From Unio delphinus (Eukaryota; Mollusca; Bivalvia; Unionida; Unionidae): a stretch of 64,000 nucleotides of DNA. Where the stretch lies: contig JAQISU010000155.1 of the NCBI GenBank assembly GCA_029339505.1, forward strand, positions 15,639,501 through 15,703,500, read 5' to 3'. The notes under the pieces were generated by a model. That model ran no database searches. It had not been told where the DNA came from and saw only the letters and a program-made list of their open reading frames with translations. The position numbers and the translations under genes were made by a program. Positions within the stretch are counted from its first letter, which is position 1; every line of letters starts with the position of its first letter. Below are positions 55,496 to 63,699 of the stretch, piece by piece.

Positions 55496-55928
55496 GTGGT
55501 TTTTTAAAGCCACTTCCTGCTATCATGTTTGCTGTCATGTTATTTTGGTCCTCTTGATTTACCATCGACGCTAGTTTTTCATCTACTGCGTTATTTATTA
55601 TTTTACTAACACTTGCAGGCATTTCTTCTGTAGATGGCAATGGTACCTGTTTCTTTTTTCGCCTCACTAATGATGTTATTTTATCCTTCGCAGTTGAAAA
55701 TGCTTTCCCGGCAAGATCTCCAACAGTACTAATACCCTTATCACGAATAACATCAATGGCTTTCATTCCTAGTTGTTTAGCTAACGGCATCACTTTTGGG
55801 GCCGTTCTTGAAAAGAATCCTAAAATGGTATTACCTAAACCATCTCCATAGTATGCCTTATAAACTGGAAACCGTGAATTAACTACATAGACGGGGGTTG
55901 GTTTATCATGATTGTAGTGTACGATCAT
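55482..55928 (-). CDS. Minor capsid/core-like basic protein
   Basis: 148 residues. N-terminal MIVHYNHDKPTPVYVVNSRF, then GDGLG (28-32). An amphipathic region (TAPKVMPLAKQLGMKAIDVI) and a basic patch (LVRRKKKQ) follow, then the helix SKIINNAVDEKLASMV, and a strongly basic C-terminus IAGSGFKKPRRKR. The mix of an amphipathic helix, Gly-x-Gly-Leu/Phe sites and a DNA-binding-like tail recalls adenovirus internal capsid proteins, which are protease substrates. This is similarity of character, not a proven family. TTTATAATA precedes the ATG. Intact also in copy A. Confidence 0.7.
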   Translation of the reverse strand: MIVHYNHDKPTPVYVVNSRFPVYKAYYGDGLGNTILGFFSRTAPKVMPLAKQLGMKAIDVIRDKGISTVGDLAGKAFSTAKDKITSLVRRKKKQVPLPSTEEMPASVSKIINNAVDEKLASMVNQEDQNNMTANMIAGSGFKKPRRKR

Positions 55929-55935
55929 TATTATA

Positions 55936-55951
55936 AAAACAATAGTGTTTT
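55936..55951 (-). terminator. Stem-loop after the 320-aa gene (B)
   Basis: AAAACA-ATAG-TGTTTT on the plus strand, ten bases past the TAA of the 320-residue gene and just before the next gene's TATAATA-ATG. Confidence 0.6.
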
Positions 55952-55961
55952 CAATTGTTAT

Positions 55962-56924
55962 TTAATCGCTATGATACCCATTTGCTAACTCGTCAATGAG
56001 TTCTCGATATACATTAATGTCCATGATACCACCGGCAAATAATCGTCTACAAATATCAGCTGCTTCATTAATTATTTCTGGAGAGTTATTTCCAGCTCGT
56101 TTTCCTCCGATGAGAACATCTAATCGTGATATATCATTGATAACACTATCAGGACAAGTGTTTCCAATCCTTGGATTTCCTAATCCACTTCCGCTATAGC
56201 CAGCTGCTTCATCTAGTTTTTCTAAACCCGTTTCTTGTAAATAATCAAGAGTATCATCATCATCATCAGGTGGTAGTTGTTGTTTTTTAGGTGAAAAAGA
56301 TATTTTCTTTGCAGGTTGCTGTCGCTTTCTTTGCAATCTTGGCGGTTTTTGTTGTTGTTTAAGCTCTTCGTATTGATTATACACGTGATCCACCATCCTG
56401 ATATATTCAATGTATGATGCACTATCTGTCTTTTTTTGACTTTTTCCAGTTTTGATTTTATAGAATATATCAGCCCAGTGAGTGAAATTCTTAACAAACT
56501 TATGATGTTCTGGTTTTAACATTTTTTTTCTGTCTTCATAGGACGTAACAACAAGCGTAGGAATTTCTGTTGGATCAGTCTCATCAATTGCTGCTAACCC
56601 TTCTTCGTTAAATCTCATGCGTAAATCATCTACTGTTCTCTTTGATTCTATTTGTTTTGTTTGTTCAGTTTTCGCTGCTAGTTTTTCAAGTTCACCAATA
56701 ACAGATTTTCCCGTCTCGGGACCATCTCCCAGTAAAGCACGCTCTACTCCTTTCGTTGCTGTGGTTACTGGTTTAAACAATTCTTCAGACCCCAGAGCAA
56801 AATCAGTTTGTAAACTCTGTCGTTGTTGCAGTTTATTCCTGACAGAGTCGCGAATTGGTATAAATTTCTTAATTGCATCTAGTCGCTCACGAGCCAATCG
56901 GGTCGTTAATGCTTCATTGACCAT
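55962..56924 (-). CDS. Structural protein of unknown role (320 aa)
   Basis: Mostly helical. N-terminus MVNEALTTRLARERLDAIKK. Middle with FVKNFTHWADIFYKIKTGK and YIRMVDHVYNQYEELKQQQK. A Gln/Lys/Pro-rich linker (about 205-235) runs into DDDDD, then GYSGSGLGNPRIGN. The conserved C-terminal domain (about 262-320) has SRLDVLIGGKRAGNNSPEII, NEAADICRRLF and GGIMDINVYRELIDEL. The C-terminal block is the best conserved part against copy A. No family recognised. First large gene of the structural block as transcribed, preceded by about 500 bp of repeat-containing regulatory-looking sequence. Confidence 0.75.
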   Translation of the reverse strand: MVNEALTTRLARERLDAIKKFIPIRDSVRNKLQQRQSLQTDFALGSEELFKPVTTATKGVERALLGDGPETGKSVIGELEKLAAKTEQTKQIESKRTVDDLRMRFNEEGLAAIDETDPTEIPTLVVTSYEDRKKMLKPEHHKFVKNFTHWADIFYKIKTGKSQKKTDSASYIEYIRMVDHVYNQYEELKQQQKPPRLQRKRQQPAKKISFSPKKQQLPPDDDDDTLDYLQETGLEKLDEAAGYSGSGLGNPRIGNTCPDSVINDISRLDVLIGGKRAGNNSPEIINEAADICRRLFAGGIMDINVYRELIDELANGYHSD

Positions 56925-57426
56925 TATTTGAAATCAGAAACCATTTTTCAATTATAAAACAATTTTTCCCATCGATGATTCCATCCTTAACGGTCCAATT
57001 TTTTATTGCTGTGAAATATTTTTATTTTTTATCCATTGATTTTGCCTGTTTTGGTGCCATTTTGGTGGTTTTCAGTTGAAAATCTCAAAGAGATTTTACA
57101 GTCAAGTAGTCGATTTTACATGGGATTTTCCATAAGGAAAAGCTGTTAAAACTCATTTTTGATGATTTTTAGCCATTTTTCATCAATTTTTGCCTGTTTT
57201 CAGTCATGTTTGGTCATTTTTCATCGATTTTCATCAAAAAACCTCGTAGGGTCAAGTAGTCGATTTTGCATTGGATTTTCCATAGGGAAAAGTTCTTAAA
57301 AGTTAGGATTCTATTTTATGTTTGCAGTGTGAAATATTTTCACTGATTCAATCAAAAATGACAAAAAAAAATGAAAATCTCAAGGAGATTTTACTGTCTG
57401 ACAAAATCTTTTGAGGGGCCGGTCAA
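56925..57426 (-). promoter_or_regulatory. Paired direct repeats with hairpins upstream of the structural block, copy B
   Basis: Two direct repeats (about 57093-57150 and 57250-57305) share GTCAAGTAGTCGATTTT and GGATTTTCCATA-GGAAAAG, each able to form TTTTCC/GGAAAA. Further stem-loops AAAATCTC-(AA/AG)-GAGATTTT stand at about 57080 and 57372. Copy A has a pair of repeats of different sequence at the equivalent place (27.9-28.1 kb). Candidate promoter or enhancer; no gene seen. Confidence 0.5.
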
Positions 57427-57783
57427 TCAAAATAGTTCATTTTCTTGAATTAACGCTCGTAAGTTTCTAATTTTAGAATTAACTTCCTTTTTCAATTCAT
57501 ATTCGTTACCCAATTCTTTTCGTATTCCTTCCACGATAGTATATAACGGAACAAACACATCTACTTCACTGGAAAATGCAAGAGAGTCTCGAATAGAATT
57601 TTGAATTTTTTTGATGAGTGCATATTTCTTTGGCAACATATACTTGTTAGTGCTAACTCCGTATTCTATATCCTGAAAATCCGACTTGATTTGATCAGGA
57701 TTTAACCCATCTGACAATCTAATATTCTGATTTTTCAATTTTGCAATTTCAACTATGATGCTATTCATAATTTCAGAATTCAT
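57427..57783 (-). CDS. Small protein of unknown function (118 aa)
   Basis: Helical, charged: MNSEIMNSIIVEIAKLKNQN, then YMLPKKYALIKKIQNSIRDS, VDVFVPLYTIVEGIRKELGN and EVNSKIRNLRALIQENELF. Acidic-basic alternation suggests coiled-coil or helical bundle. About 65 residues are readable in copy A (27408-27626) with mostly conservative changes, so it is a real gene of the element. Not recognised. Confidence 0.7.
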   Translation of the reverse strand: MNSEIMNSIIVEIAKLKNQNIRLSDGLNPDQIKSDFQDIEYGVSTNKYMLPKKYALIKKIQNSIRDSLAFSSEVDVFVPLYTIVEGIRKELGNEYELKKEVNSKIRNLRALIQENELF

Positions 57784-57834
57784 ATATGATAATACATATT
57801 TCTAATTCATTTTTCAAAAATAAAAGAGCCGTTA

Positions 57835-58175
57835 ATATTTTTAAAAATTCAGTCTGTATATATAACTATCTTTTTTAAAAATTCAGTCTGTATATATAAC
57901 TATCTTTTTTAAACATTCAGTCTGTATATATAACTATCTTTTTTAAAATTCAGTCTGTATATATAAATATATTTTTTAAAATTAATTCTGTATATATAAC
58001 TATCTTTTTTAAAATTCAGTCTGTATATATAAATATCTTTTTTAAAATTAATTCTGTATATATAAATATATTTTTTAAAATTAATTCTGTATATATAACT
58101 ATCTTTTTTAAAAATTCAGTCTGTATATATAAATATATTTTTTAAAATTCAGTCTGTATATATAAATATAAATGC
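57835..58175. repeat. ~34-bp minisatellite, about 10 units
   Basis: Units read TTTTTTAAAATTCAGTCTGT then ATATATAACTATC, in two alternating versions (CAGTCTG or TAATTCTG; AACTATC or AAATATA). Not present at the equivalent place in copy A, so it expanded in copy B. It lies between the 118-aa gene and the conserved intergenic region. Confidence 0.92.
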
Positions 58176-58504
58176 AGACAAAAATAAATATCAACCATGA
58201 TGAGCGATTATCAGTCATTTGACCCCCTTGATATAGGCCGTTGTGGTTCTATTTGCATTGATTGGGTCCCTTATTAGGCCTTTGTGTCTTTCATAGGGTC
58301 CTTTGTTAGAGCATTTTTCTGTTTCTGTTTTATATCAGAATGTTTTTTTTTTGTTTTTGCTCTTTGAGATATGACCCTATGACCGTTTCTATTAGCCTAT
58401 AATTCATTCTGGGTTTTTGCCGGTAATTCATTTTTGAACACCATACGGGGTAACCCAAATGTGATGGAGAGCTAATTACATCCATGGATGGTATTTATTT
58501 TAGG
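58176..58504 (-). other. Conserved intergenic sequence of the element (copy B version)
   Basis: Contains phrases shared with copy A 27130-27400 in reverse complement (ATTGGGTCCCTTATTAGGCC, TTTGTGTCTTTCATAGGGTC, ATGACCCTATGACC, AATTCATTCTG). No open frame of note, but conservation suggests a function such as an untranslated leader or promoter. Confidence 0.6.
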
Positions 58505-58732
58505 TCATTTATATTTACATTCACCGGAAACATATTCCCCTAAGAGTGAATCTAACTCGTCAAATAACGGGTTATAATCACAAGAGGGTATGTTTACGTG
58601 AAATGACCTAGAGGTTACATATATACGACAACACATCTTTGGAACTCCTTGGTTGCCTTCACATCCAAGTAAGCCCAAGGGAAACCCGAAACATACATCT
58701 CCGGAAGGGAGGCCTAACATGGCAAACGCCAT
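58505..58732 (-). CDS. Possible small gene (75 aa)
   Basis: MAFAMLGLPSGDVCFGFPLG and on to SCDYNPLFDELDSLLGEYVS. The last third is conserved in reading frame in copy A (27060-27110: NPLFDMLDIL, then a TAG, GEY), where the first part has been deleted. Conservation of NPLFD-LD-L-GEY between copies supports translation, but the ORF is short and no domain is known. It would be the first gene of the minus-strand block after the foldback. Confidence 0.4.
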   Translation of the reverse strand: MAFAMLGLPSGDVCFGFPLGLLGCEGNQGVPKMCCRIYVTSRSFHVNIPSCDYNPLFDELDSLLGEYVSGECKYK

Positions 58733-58972
58733 CTTAGACCGCCCAGAAGATATGCTTGGGGTGACGTCACAACATATACTTAATTAAGGACAGCACAAAT
58801 ACCGTATATATTTCCACTGAGTGTTGTGGCAAATTGTAGGTATACATATACTTAATTAACTTAATTAAGGATGGATTATAATTCAATGATGATGGGATTA
58901 TAATTCAATGATGATGGGATTATGATGATGGGATTATAATTCAATGATGATGTAATGTAGGGCATTTATGTG
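58733..58972. repeat. Spacer with TTAATTAA sites and 23-bp repeats
   Basis: ACTTAATTAAG occurs twice (58780-58795 and 58850-58868). Then TTATAATTCAATGATGATGGGA is repeated about three times with one truncated unit (58870-58950). No gene. Confidence 0.75.
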
Positions 58973-59095
58973 TTTACATTCACATAACATGCAACCATGA
59001 AATTAAATTCATGGTTGCGTAAGTTGTCAAAAACCGACAACCCACCGCTACCGTAAATTTGATAGCATGGGTTTTGCATGTTATGTGAATGTAAA
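58973..59095. other. Large three-branched foldback between divergent gene blocks, copy B
   Basis: Perfect 22-bp arms at 58973-58994 (TTTACATTCACATAACATGC and two more bases) and 59074-59095. Inside are an 11-bp perfect hairpin GCAACCATGAA/TTCATGGTTGC (58991-59001, 59008-59018) and GTTGTC/GACAAC (59023-59041). Copy A has a foldback at the same position with different sequence. Lies between the plus-strand replication gene side and the minus-strand structural block. Candidate origin or cruciform regulatory site. Confidence 0.7.
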
Positions 59096-59865
59096 AACAG
59101 AGGGGGCGCCTTCCTCCCCTCAATTAAATAGAAAAAAAAACATCCAACCGTTTCACCATCAGACAATTGTCTGCTATGGGGCGCGAACATGTGAAGAATA
59201 ATTGTCTGGGTTTACAAGCCAAACACGATACCGTTAGACCACTGTTCACGTCTATAAAGAATAACGTTTTTTAACGTATATATGTTGTAACTATTCATAT
59301 GGTATATAAAGGAAATTAATACATCAATCCGCAAGTATGCTATTTTATTTTCTTGAATTACTTATTAATGGTGTTTCACAGTATTTAAATGAGACAGAAT
59401 ATTTGACTTAAACACTAGAACGAAGAATATAATTGTTTGAAAACATGTCTTTTCTTACAAAACAATGCCCAGCGCTGAATCACAATACCCATTAAACAAG
59501 TTAACACAATCTAAGGGAGAAAGTATACACGTGTGTTATCCTGTAACGCCTGTATCTCCGGATCACATCCTATGTTATGAAATACGCATTAATCGCACGT
59601 GACACAGAATATTTGACTTAAACACTAAAAAAAAAAGAAAATATATCTTTTCCTAAAAAGAAATACCAAGCCGCTAAATCACAATGATAACTCCCTTGGT
59701 TATTATCATTTAAGAGTAGTCTCCCTTGGTGTTATAGACGGTACGCGTGTACTGTATTTTGACATACGAAAATAGAATTTTCTGATAATACTATTACGGA
59801 ATGCTTCATAATTAACAAGCACGGAGGGGTGAGGTCTGAATTCTTGGTTCATTTGTATAATAACA
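59096..59865. other. Intergenic, tRNA-like fragment at about 59170-59256; no gene seen
   Basis: On the minus strand GTGAACAGTGGTCTAACGG resembles a tRNA 5' half, and GCTTGTAAACC looks like a Thr-type anticodon arm, but the T arm does not fold. A palindrome CAGACAATTGTCTG stands at about 59159-59172. ATTTGACTTAAACACTA is repeated at about 59401 and 59609, and TCTCCCTTGG/ACTCCCTTGG at about 59690 and 59720. Confidence 0.5.
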
Positions 59866-60207
59866 CTATTTTTCTAATTCATTGTTTGGTTTAATTATAA
59901 GTCTCTGTATATAATCTTGAGCAGTCTTTATTATTTTGTCATCGTTGGGGTCAATGGCAGTATTTTTTATTTTTTTATCATAATAGCGTTTTAGTTCCCT
60001 GTATCGTTTTCCGCCGCACATAATGCATAATTGCGACCTCCCCCTGACCCCAACCCCACATTGAATACAGGGTAACGGACCTCGGCTTCCACGACGAAAG
60101 CTTTGCATATGATACCAACAGAATTCATTTCTGCATGATTTGTTACACGGTGTCACTGATCCAATCATAAGCCATTTGCAATGATTCATTATACTTAAAT
60201 CTTTCAT
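59866..60207 (-). CDS. Small Zn-ribbon-like protein (113 aa)
   Basis: Cys-rich: TPCNKSCRNEFCWYH, then PCIQCGVGVRGRSQLCIMCG, then a basic helix KRYRELKRYYDKKIKN and a tail ending NELEK. The first C-x3-C-x4-C-x2-H set and the C-x2-C...C-x2-C set look like two zinc knuckles. No enzyme motif. Head-to-head with the polymerase-helicase, 24 bases between the two start codons, so both are probably driven from one short bidirectional promoter. A DNA- or RNA-binding early regulator is a reasonable guess. Conserved in copy A (25512-25860). Confidence 0.75.
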   Translation of the reverse strand: MKDLSIMNHCKWLMIGSVTPCNKSCRNEFCWYHMQSFRRGSRGPLPCIQCGVGVRGRSQLCIMCGGKRYRELKRYYDKKIKNTAIDPNDDKIIKTAQDYIQRLIIKPNNELEK

Positions 60208-60231
60208 TTAAATGCTTGTTTTAATTATAGT
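60208..60231. promoter_or_regulatory. 24-bp bidirectional start region
   Basis: Only 24 bases (TTAAATGCTTGTTTTAATTA and four more) separate the divergent ATGs of the Zn-ribbon and polymerase-helicase genes. In copy A the gap is about 42 bases. Promoter elements must therefore lie inside this gap or the two coding regions. Confidence 0.45.
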
Positions 60232-63200
60232 ATGGAGGAGTTCGAGAGATTATCGAAAATTAAGCCCTGGAAAAGTGTTCAATTCAATCTTGATAGAGTT
60301 TCTGATACACCAAAGAATAAAATTCTTGATAGAACCTTGATTAGTAAAATCAGAGACTGTTTTAATGAATTCAAGCGTGATGGGGCAGCTCATTGTTGGT
60401 CAACATTTCGAATTGATGGTGTTGTTGACGCTACCATGAATGATGAAAAAGCAGCAGTGATAATCTCACGTCTTGGGGAAGAAAGAAATTTTTTTCGAAT
60501 AAAATTCCTTATCCATGATAATGGAAAATGGATAATTAGGGACAAATACGAGCCTATTCTTAAGGACAAAAAAACTGTCACTGTGACTCAGGATTCAAAA
60601 CCAGGAATTTTGACTGGACTTGATAAACCCTACTACGAAAGATCTTATCCTGTCACAGTAGTTGTTTACGGGATATATCCGCTCAATGAAAAACCTGATA
60701 TTTCAAAACTAGCACCCATGAAATATTCGACAGGGCTCAATTGTGTAGCAACACGAATAATAGAACACTTCACAAATGCGTCCCGGGGAAATAAACTAAC
60801 TGATCTAAGACGAAAAAAAATATCCGAGTGGGAACTGACAGTGAAACAGCATGGGGCAACAATTCAAGATATAGCCAAATTAGAAACATCATTGAGATTT
60901 CCAATATCGGTAAGGACAATCACCGGAGAAGTATTATACAAATCGAAATATAAATCACAGGGAGCTCCCATTGAAATTATTGATCATAATGCACACGCGT
61001 GGTCATCTGCAGTAACAATATTCCCACGGGATAGAACCGTAAAATATCTGTTTGGAACCGAAGAGTTTTTTTCAGAGCAGAAATTATTTGATGCTATTTA
61101 CCATTTGAGTAAAAACGATCCTGTGTCAGTGTGGCTATTTCATAGTACTTCAGACGAAGAATGTAGATTTGATCAGTTTGTAAGACCCAACGGAGAATTG
61201 TACCGTACTGAAGAGCTACATAATCAAATGAAGCAACTAGCTAGTGAATTTTCTCCCCAGAGTTCTGGGGGGGAAGACAACGATCAATTATTAGCAAACT
61301 GTTTTACACTTCCATCAGTTGTAGCACATTTTGCTAGGAAGAAAAACGCGTGGAAACCAACCCGAAGTGAGTTCTTATCAGATGTCAAATTGTCCTGTCT
61401 TGAATACAGCCATGGAGGATTATGGAACACAAAATACACCGCTGATACCGTTATTTCAGTTGATATGATTGCATGTTATCCAGGAAGTTTTCTTGGGTAT
61501 GGAGAGTGTGAGAAATATTTCAAACGATTTGGACACCCTACACACGAAATGACCCGTGTTGCTATTAATGGACCACTGCCACATTTCGATTTAACCGGAT
61601 TCGCTTGTGTAGTGTCATTTGAAATGGCTGAAGGGCTTCATCCGTGTAGTTATCTTTGGATTGGTAAACACATGTCTGAAAAACACTGGATGCCAATAGT
61701 GTTATTACGGTATATGCTTGATTGTAAGATGTTAAAATCATTAATTGTCAGTGAAGCAATTATATCCTATCGAGCACAGAAATCAGTCTGGTTACCACAA
61801 CCTGATCTAGAAAAAATAATTAGCGAAGAGCGAAAATTGTTTCCTGATTTTAATGAACAACAAATCATGGATTGGTCCAGACAATTATTTGAAATCAGAA
61901 ACAATGAAGCAAAAGATCTTGGACGAAGAATAATCGGTAAATTTACCCAAGGTGGCAAAGATGATAATACGAGATATTCTTCACGATTGATTATAGACAA
62001 TGCTGAATACGATTTTGTAATCAAAGATTTAACGAATAGGGGCTTATATGTCAATCGTAAGGACGCATTTATGTCCGATGGAACCAAATTGGGTACAATT
62101 GTTACTTACACTGATGGATACCATCAGCAGTACACATATTTGAGAGCTTCTATGCTTGGTTATGCTTCTATCAATCTGTTTTCAATGATCAATAGATTTC
62201 CTACCACCGCAGTTAGAGTTGCTACTGACTCATTTTACATAAATAGCAAAATGGCTGATTTTAAGGCTACTGGCAACGAGAATTGGGGGTCATGGAGAAT
62301 TAAGAAGGAAATGCTTCATGATTATATTCCATCAGCAGATGTTACCATTGAAAATAATTACTTAGAAAGCAATCAGTGTTCAGAATTTTCTAGTGCACCA
62401 CCGATTTCTGATCCAATCTGTAGATATAAAACAGTTTATTTAAACGGCTGTGGCGGGTCAGGAAAAACAACCCGGGCAATTGAGTTATTTCGTGTTTCCA
62501 ATCCAAACATGATTGTGCTAACACCGACTCACAGACTCGCCAGAGAGATGAAACAACGAGGGGTAAATGCCTGCACTTATCATAGTTTCTTTAGATGGAA
62601 GGGAGATAAATGGACTCCTGAGCGCATGGGAGAGAAATTTATTCCTGAAATTATCATTTGGGATGAAATAGACACAGTGTCCGAAGATGTCTTAAAAATA
62701 TTTCTTGAGTGGTTGTTATTGAAGAATACAAAAGTCGTCATGTGCGGGGATCACGGCCAACCACCACCATTTGTCGGTGCATCCCCCCATGAATGGCTAA
62801 AGGGTTTTGTAGACTATTATGAAGAAATTGATACTGATCATAGATCACTTGATAATGAATTAAAAGAGTTTAAGAAATTAATTAGATTACAACCGGATAG
62901 AATCCAGTGTGAAATAGCCCGTGAAATAATTTCGGAAACTCCCATGAATGAGTTTTGGGAAGCGTGGAGACCAAATGATTTAATCATTGCAAGTAGAAAA
63001 ATAGTCAGGGACACACTTCAGATGAAGTTATTTGAATTGCATAAACAAAAATTTGCAACACTTCCAGTACCGTTATGTTATAGGCCATCGGATACACGAA
63101 AACAGAACATCGAAGTTGATATTCCAGGACCAAAATCCGAAGGATTTCAAAGACAGATTCTCGTATTAAATGATATTGTGCTGGTTGATATCAATGTCGT

Positions 63201-63699
63201 TGAAGATGCATTGCGTGCTAATAAATCCCCATGGACGCTAGGTTATGCAGCAACAATACACTCTTCACAGGGATTGACTATATCGGATACAACTGTTTGG
63301 ATGGTAGATAAACGCATAGAATGGTCGAATTTAGTCTATCTCGCAGTGTCTAGAGTACGAAAAATAAATCAACTTCGAAGAATTGTCTTCGATGATGAAA
63401 TCATTGGCGATGATAATGACACCACAATAGATGATATTATTGATAAAAAACTCTCCGGTTACAAACAACAAGACAAAAAAAAACAACGAGAATTTGATAT
63501 TGATGCTGAATTAATAATTACTCTGAAGCAACAACAGAATAATCACTGCGCGAGTTGCAATTGTATAATGCGTTGGCAGTATTCGGATAAGGATCCTCGC
63601 CAATTCACCGTGGACAGAAAAAATAACAATCTCGGTCATGTCAGAAATAATGTGAAGTTGACTTGTCTTGAGTGCAATAGACGCAAGGGTGCTAGTTAA
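60232..63699 (+). CDS. Family B polymerase-like / SF1 helicase / HNH nuclease fusion protein
   Basis: 1,155 residues, the replication gene of the element. The N-terminal 400 residues have no motif I can name; conserved blocks include KQHGATIQDIAKLE and EIIDHNAHAW. Polymerase palm: motif A DMIACYPGSF (Asp411, Tyr416), motif B-like KDLGRRIIGKFTQGGK (561-576), motif C VRVATDSFYI (Asp666; the first Asp of DTD is Ala). Helicase: Walker A GCGGSGKTT (739-747), Walker B IIWDEID (Asp811, Glu812), GDHGQPPPF (839-847). Motif V is IHSSQGLT (about 1009-1016) and motif VI LVYLAVSRVR (about 1034-1043), as in the Pif1/RecD branch of SF1. C-terminal HNH: CASC (1106-1109), FTVDRKNNNLGH, LTCLEC with a final NRRKG. 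No exonuclease motifs were spotted. I recall similar polymerase-helicase proteins in arbuscular fungi and aquatic animals, but cannot check. Fully open here; dead in copy A. Confidence 0.85.
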   Translation: MEEFERLSKIKPWKSVQFNLDRVSDTPKNKILDRTLISKIRDCFNEFKRDGAAHCWSTFRIDGVVDATMNDEKAAVIISRLGEERNFFRIKFLIHDNGKWIIRDKYEPILKDKKTVTVTQDSKPGILTGLDKPYYERSYPVTVVVYGIYPLNEKPDISKLAPMKYSTGLNCVATRIIEHFTNASRGNKLTDLRRKKISEWELTVKQHGATIQDIAKLETSLRFPISVRTITGEVLYKSKYKSQGAPIEIIDHNAHAWSSAVTIFPRDRTVKYLFGTEEFFSEQKLFDAIYHLSKNDPVSVWLFHSTSDEECRFDQFVRPNGELYRTEELHNQMKQLASEFSPQSSGGEDNDQLLANCFTLPSVVAHFARKKNAWKPTRSEFLSDVKLSCLEYSHGGLWNTKYTADTVISVDMIACYPGSFLGYGECEKYFKRFGHPTHEMTRVAINGPLPHFDLTGFACVVSFEMAEGLHPCSYLWIGKHMSEKHWMPIVLLRYMLDCKMLKSLIVSEAIISYRAQKSVWLPQPDLEKIISEERKLFPDFNEQQIMDWSRQLFEIRNNEAKDLGRRIIGKFTQGGKDDNTRYSSRLIIDNAEYDFVIKDLTNRGLYVNRKDAFMSDGTKLGTIVTYTDGYHQQYTYLRASMLGYASINLFSMINRFPTTAVRVATDSFYINSKMADFKATGNENWGSWRIKKEMLHDYIPSADVTIENNYLESNQCSEFSSAPPISDPICRYKTVYLNGCGGSGKTTRAIELFRVSNPNMIVLTPTHRLAREMKQRGVNACTYHSFFRWKGDKWTPERMGEKFIPEIIIWDEIDTVSEDVLKIFLEWLLLKNTKVVMCGDHGQPPPFVGASPHEWLKGFVDYYEEIDTDHRSLDNELKEFKKLIRLQPDRIQCEIAREIISETPMNEFWEAWRPNDLIIASRKIVRDTLQMKLFELHKQKFATLPVPLCYRPSDTRKQNIEVDIPGPKSEGFQRQILVLNDIVLVDINVVEDALRANKSPWTLGYAATIHSSQGLTISDTTVWMVDKRIEWSNLVYLAVSRVRKINQLRRIVFDDEIIGDDNDTTIDDIIDKKLSGYKQQDKKKQREFDIDAELIITLKQQQNNHCASCNCIMRWQYSDKDPRQFTVDRKNNNLGHVRNNVKLTCLECNRRKGAS

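Noticed and set aside
57835..58175. Regular 34-bp repeats as a CRISPR array
   Set aside because: Units are contiguous with no unique spacers, are AT-rich, and lie in animal nuclear DNA with no cas genes.
58966..59190. 74-codon minus-strand ORF
   Set aside because: Runs through the large foldback; no conservation in copy A.
59170..59256. Functional tRNA-Thr gene
   Set aside because: The T arm and acceptor stem cannot be paired properly; at most a remnant.
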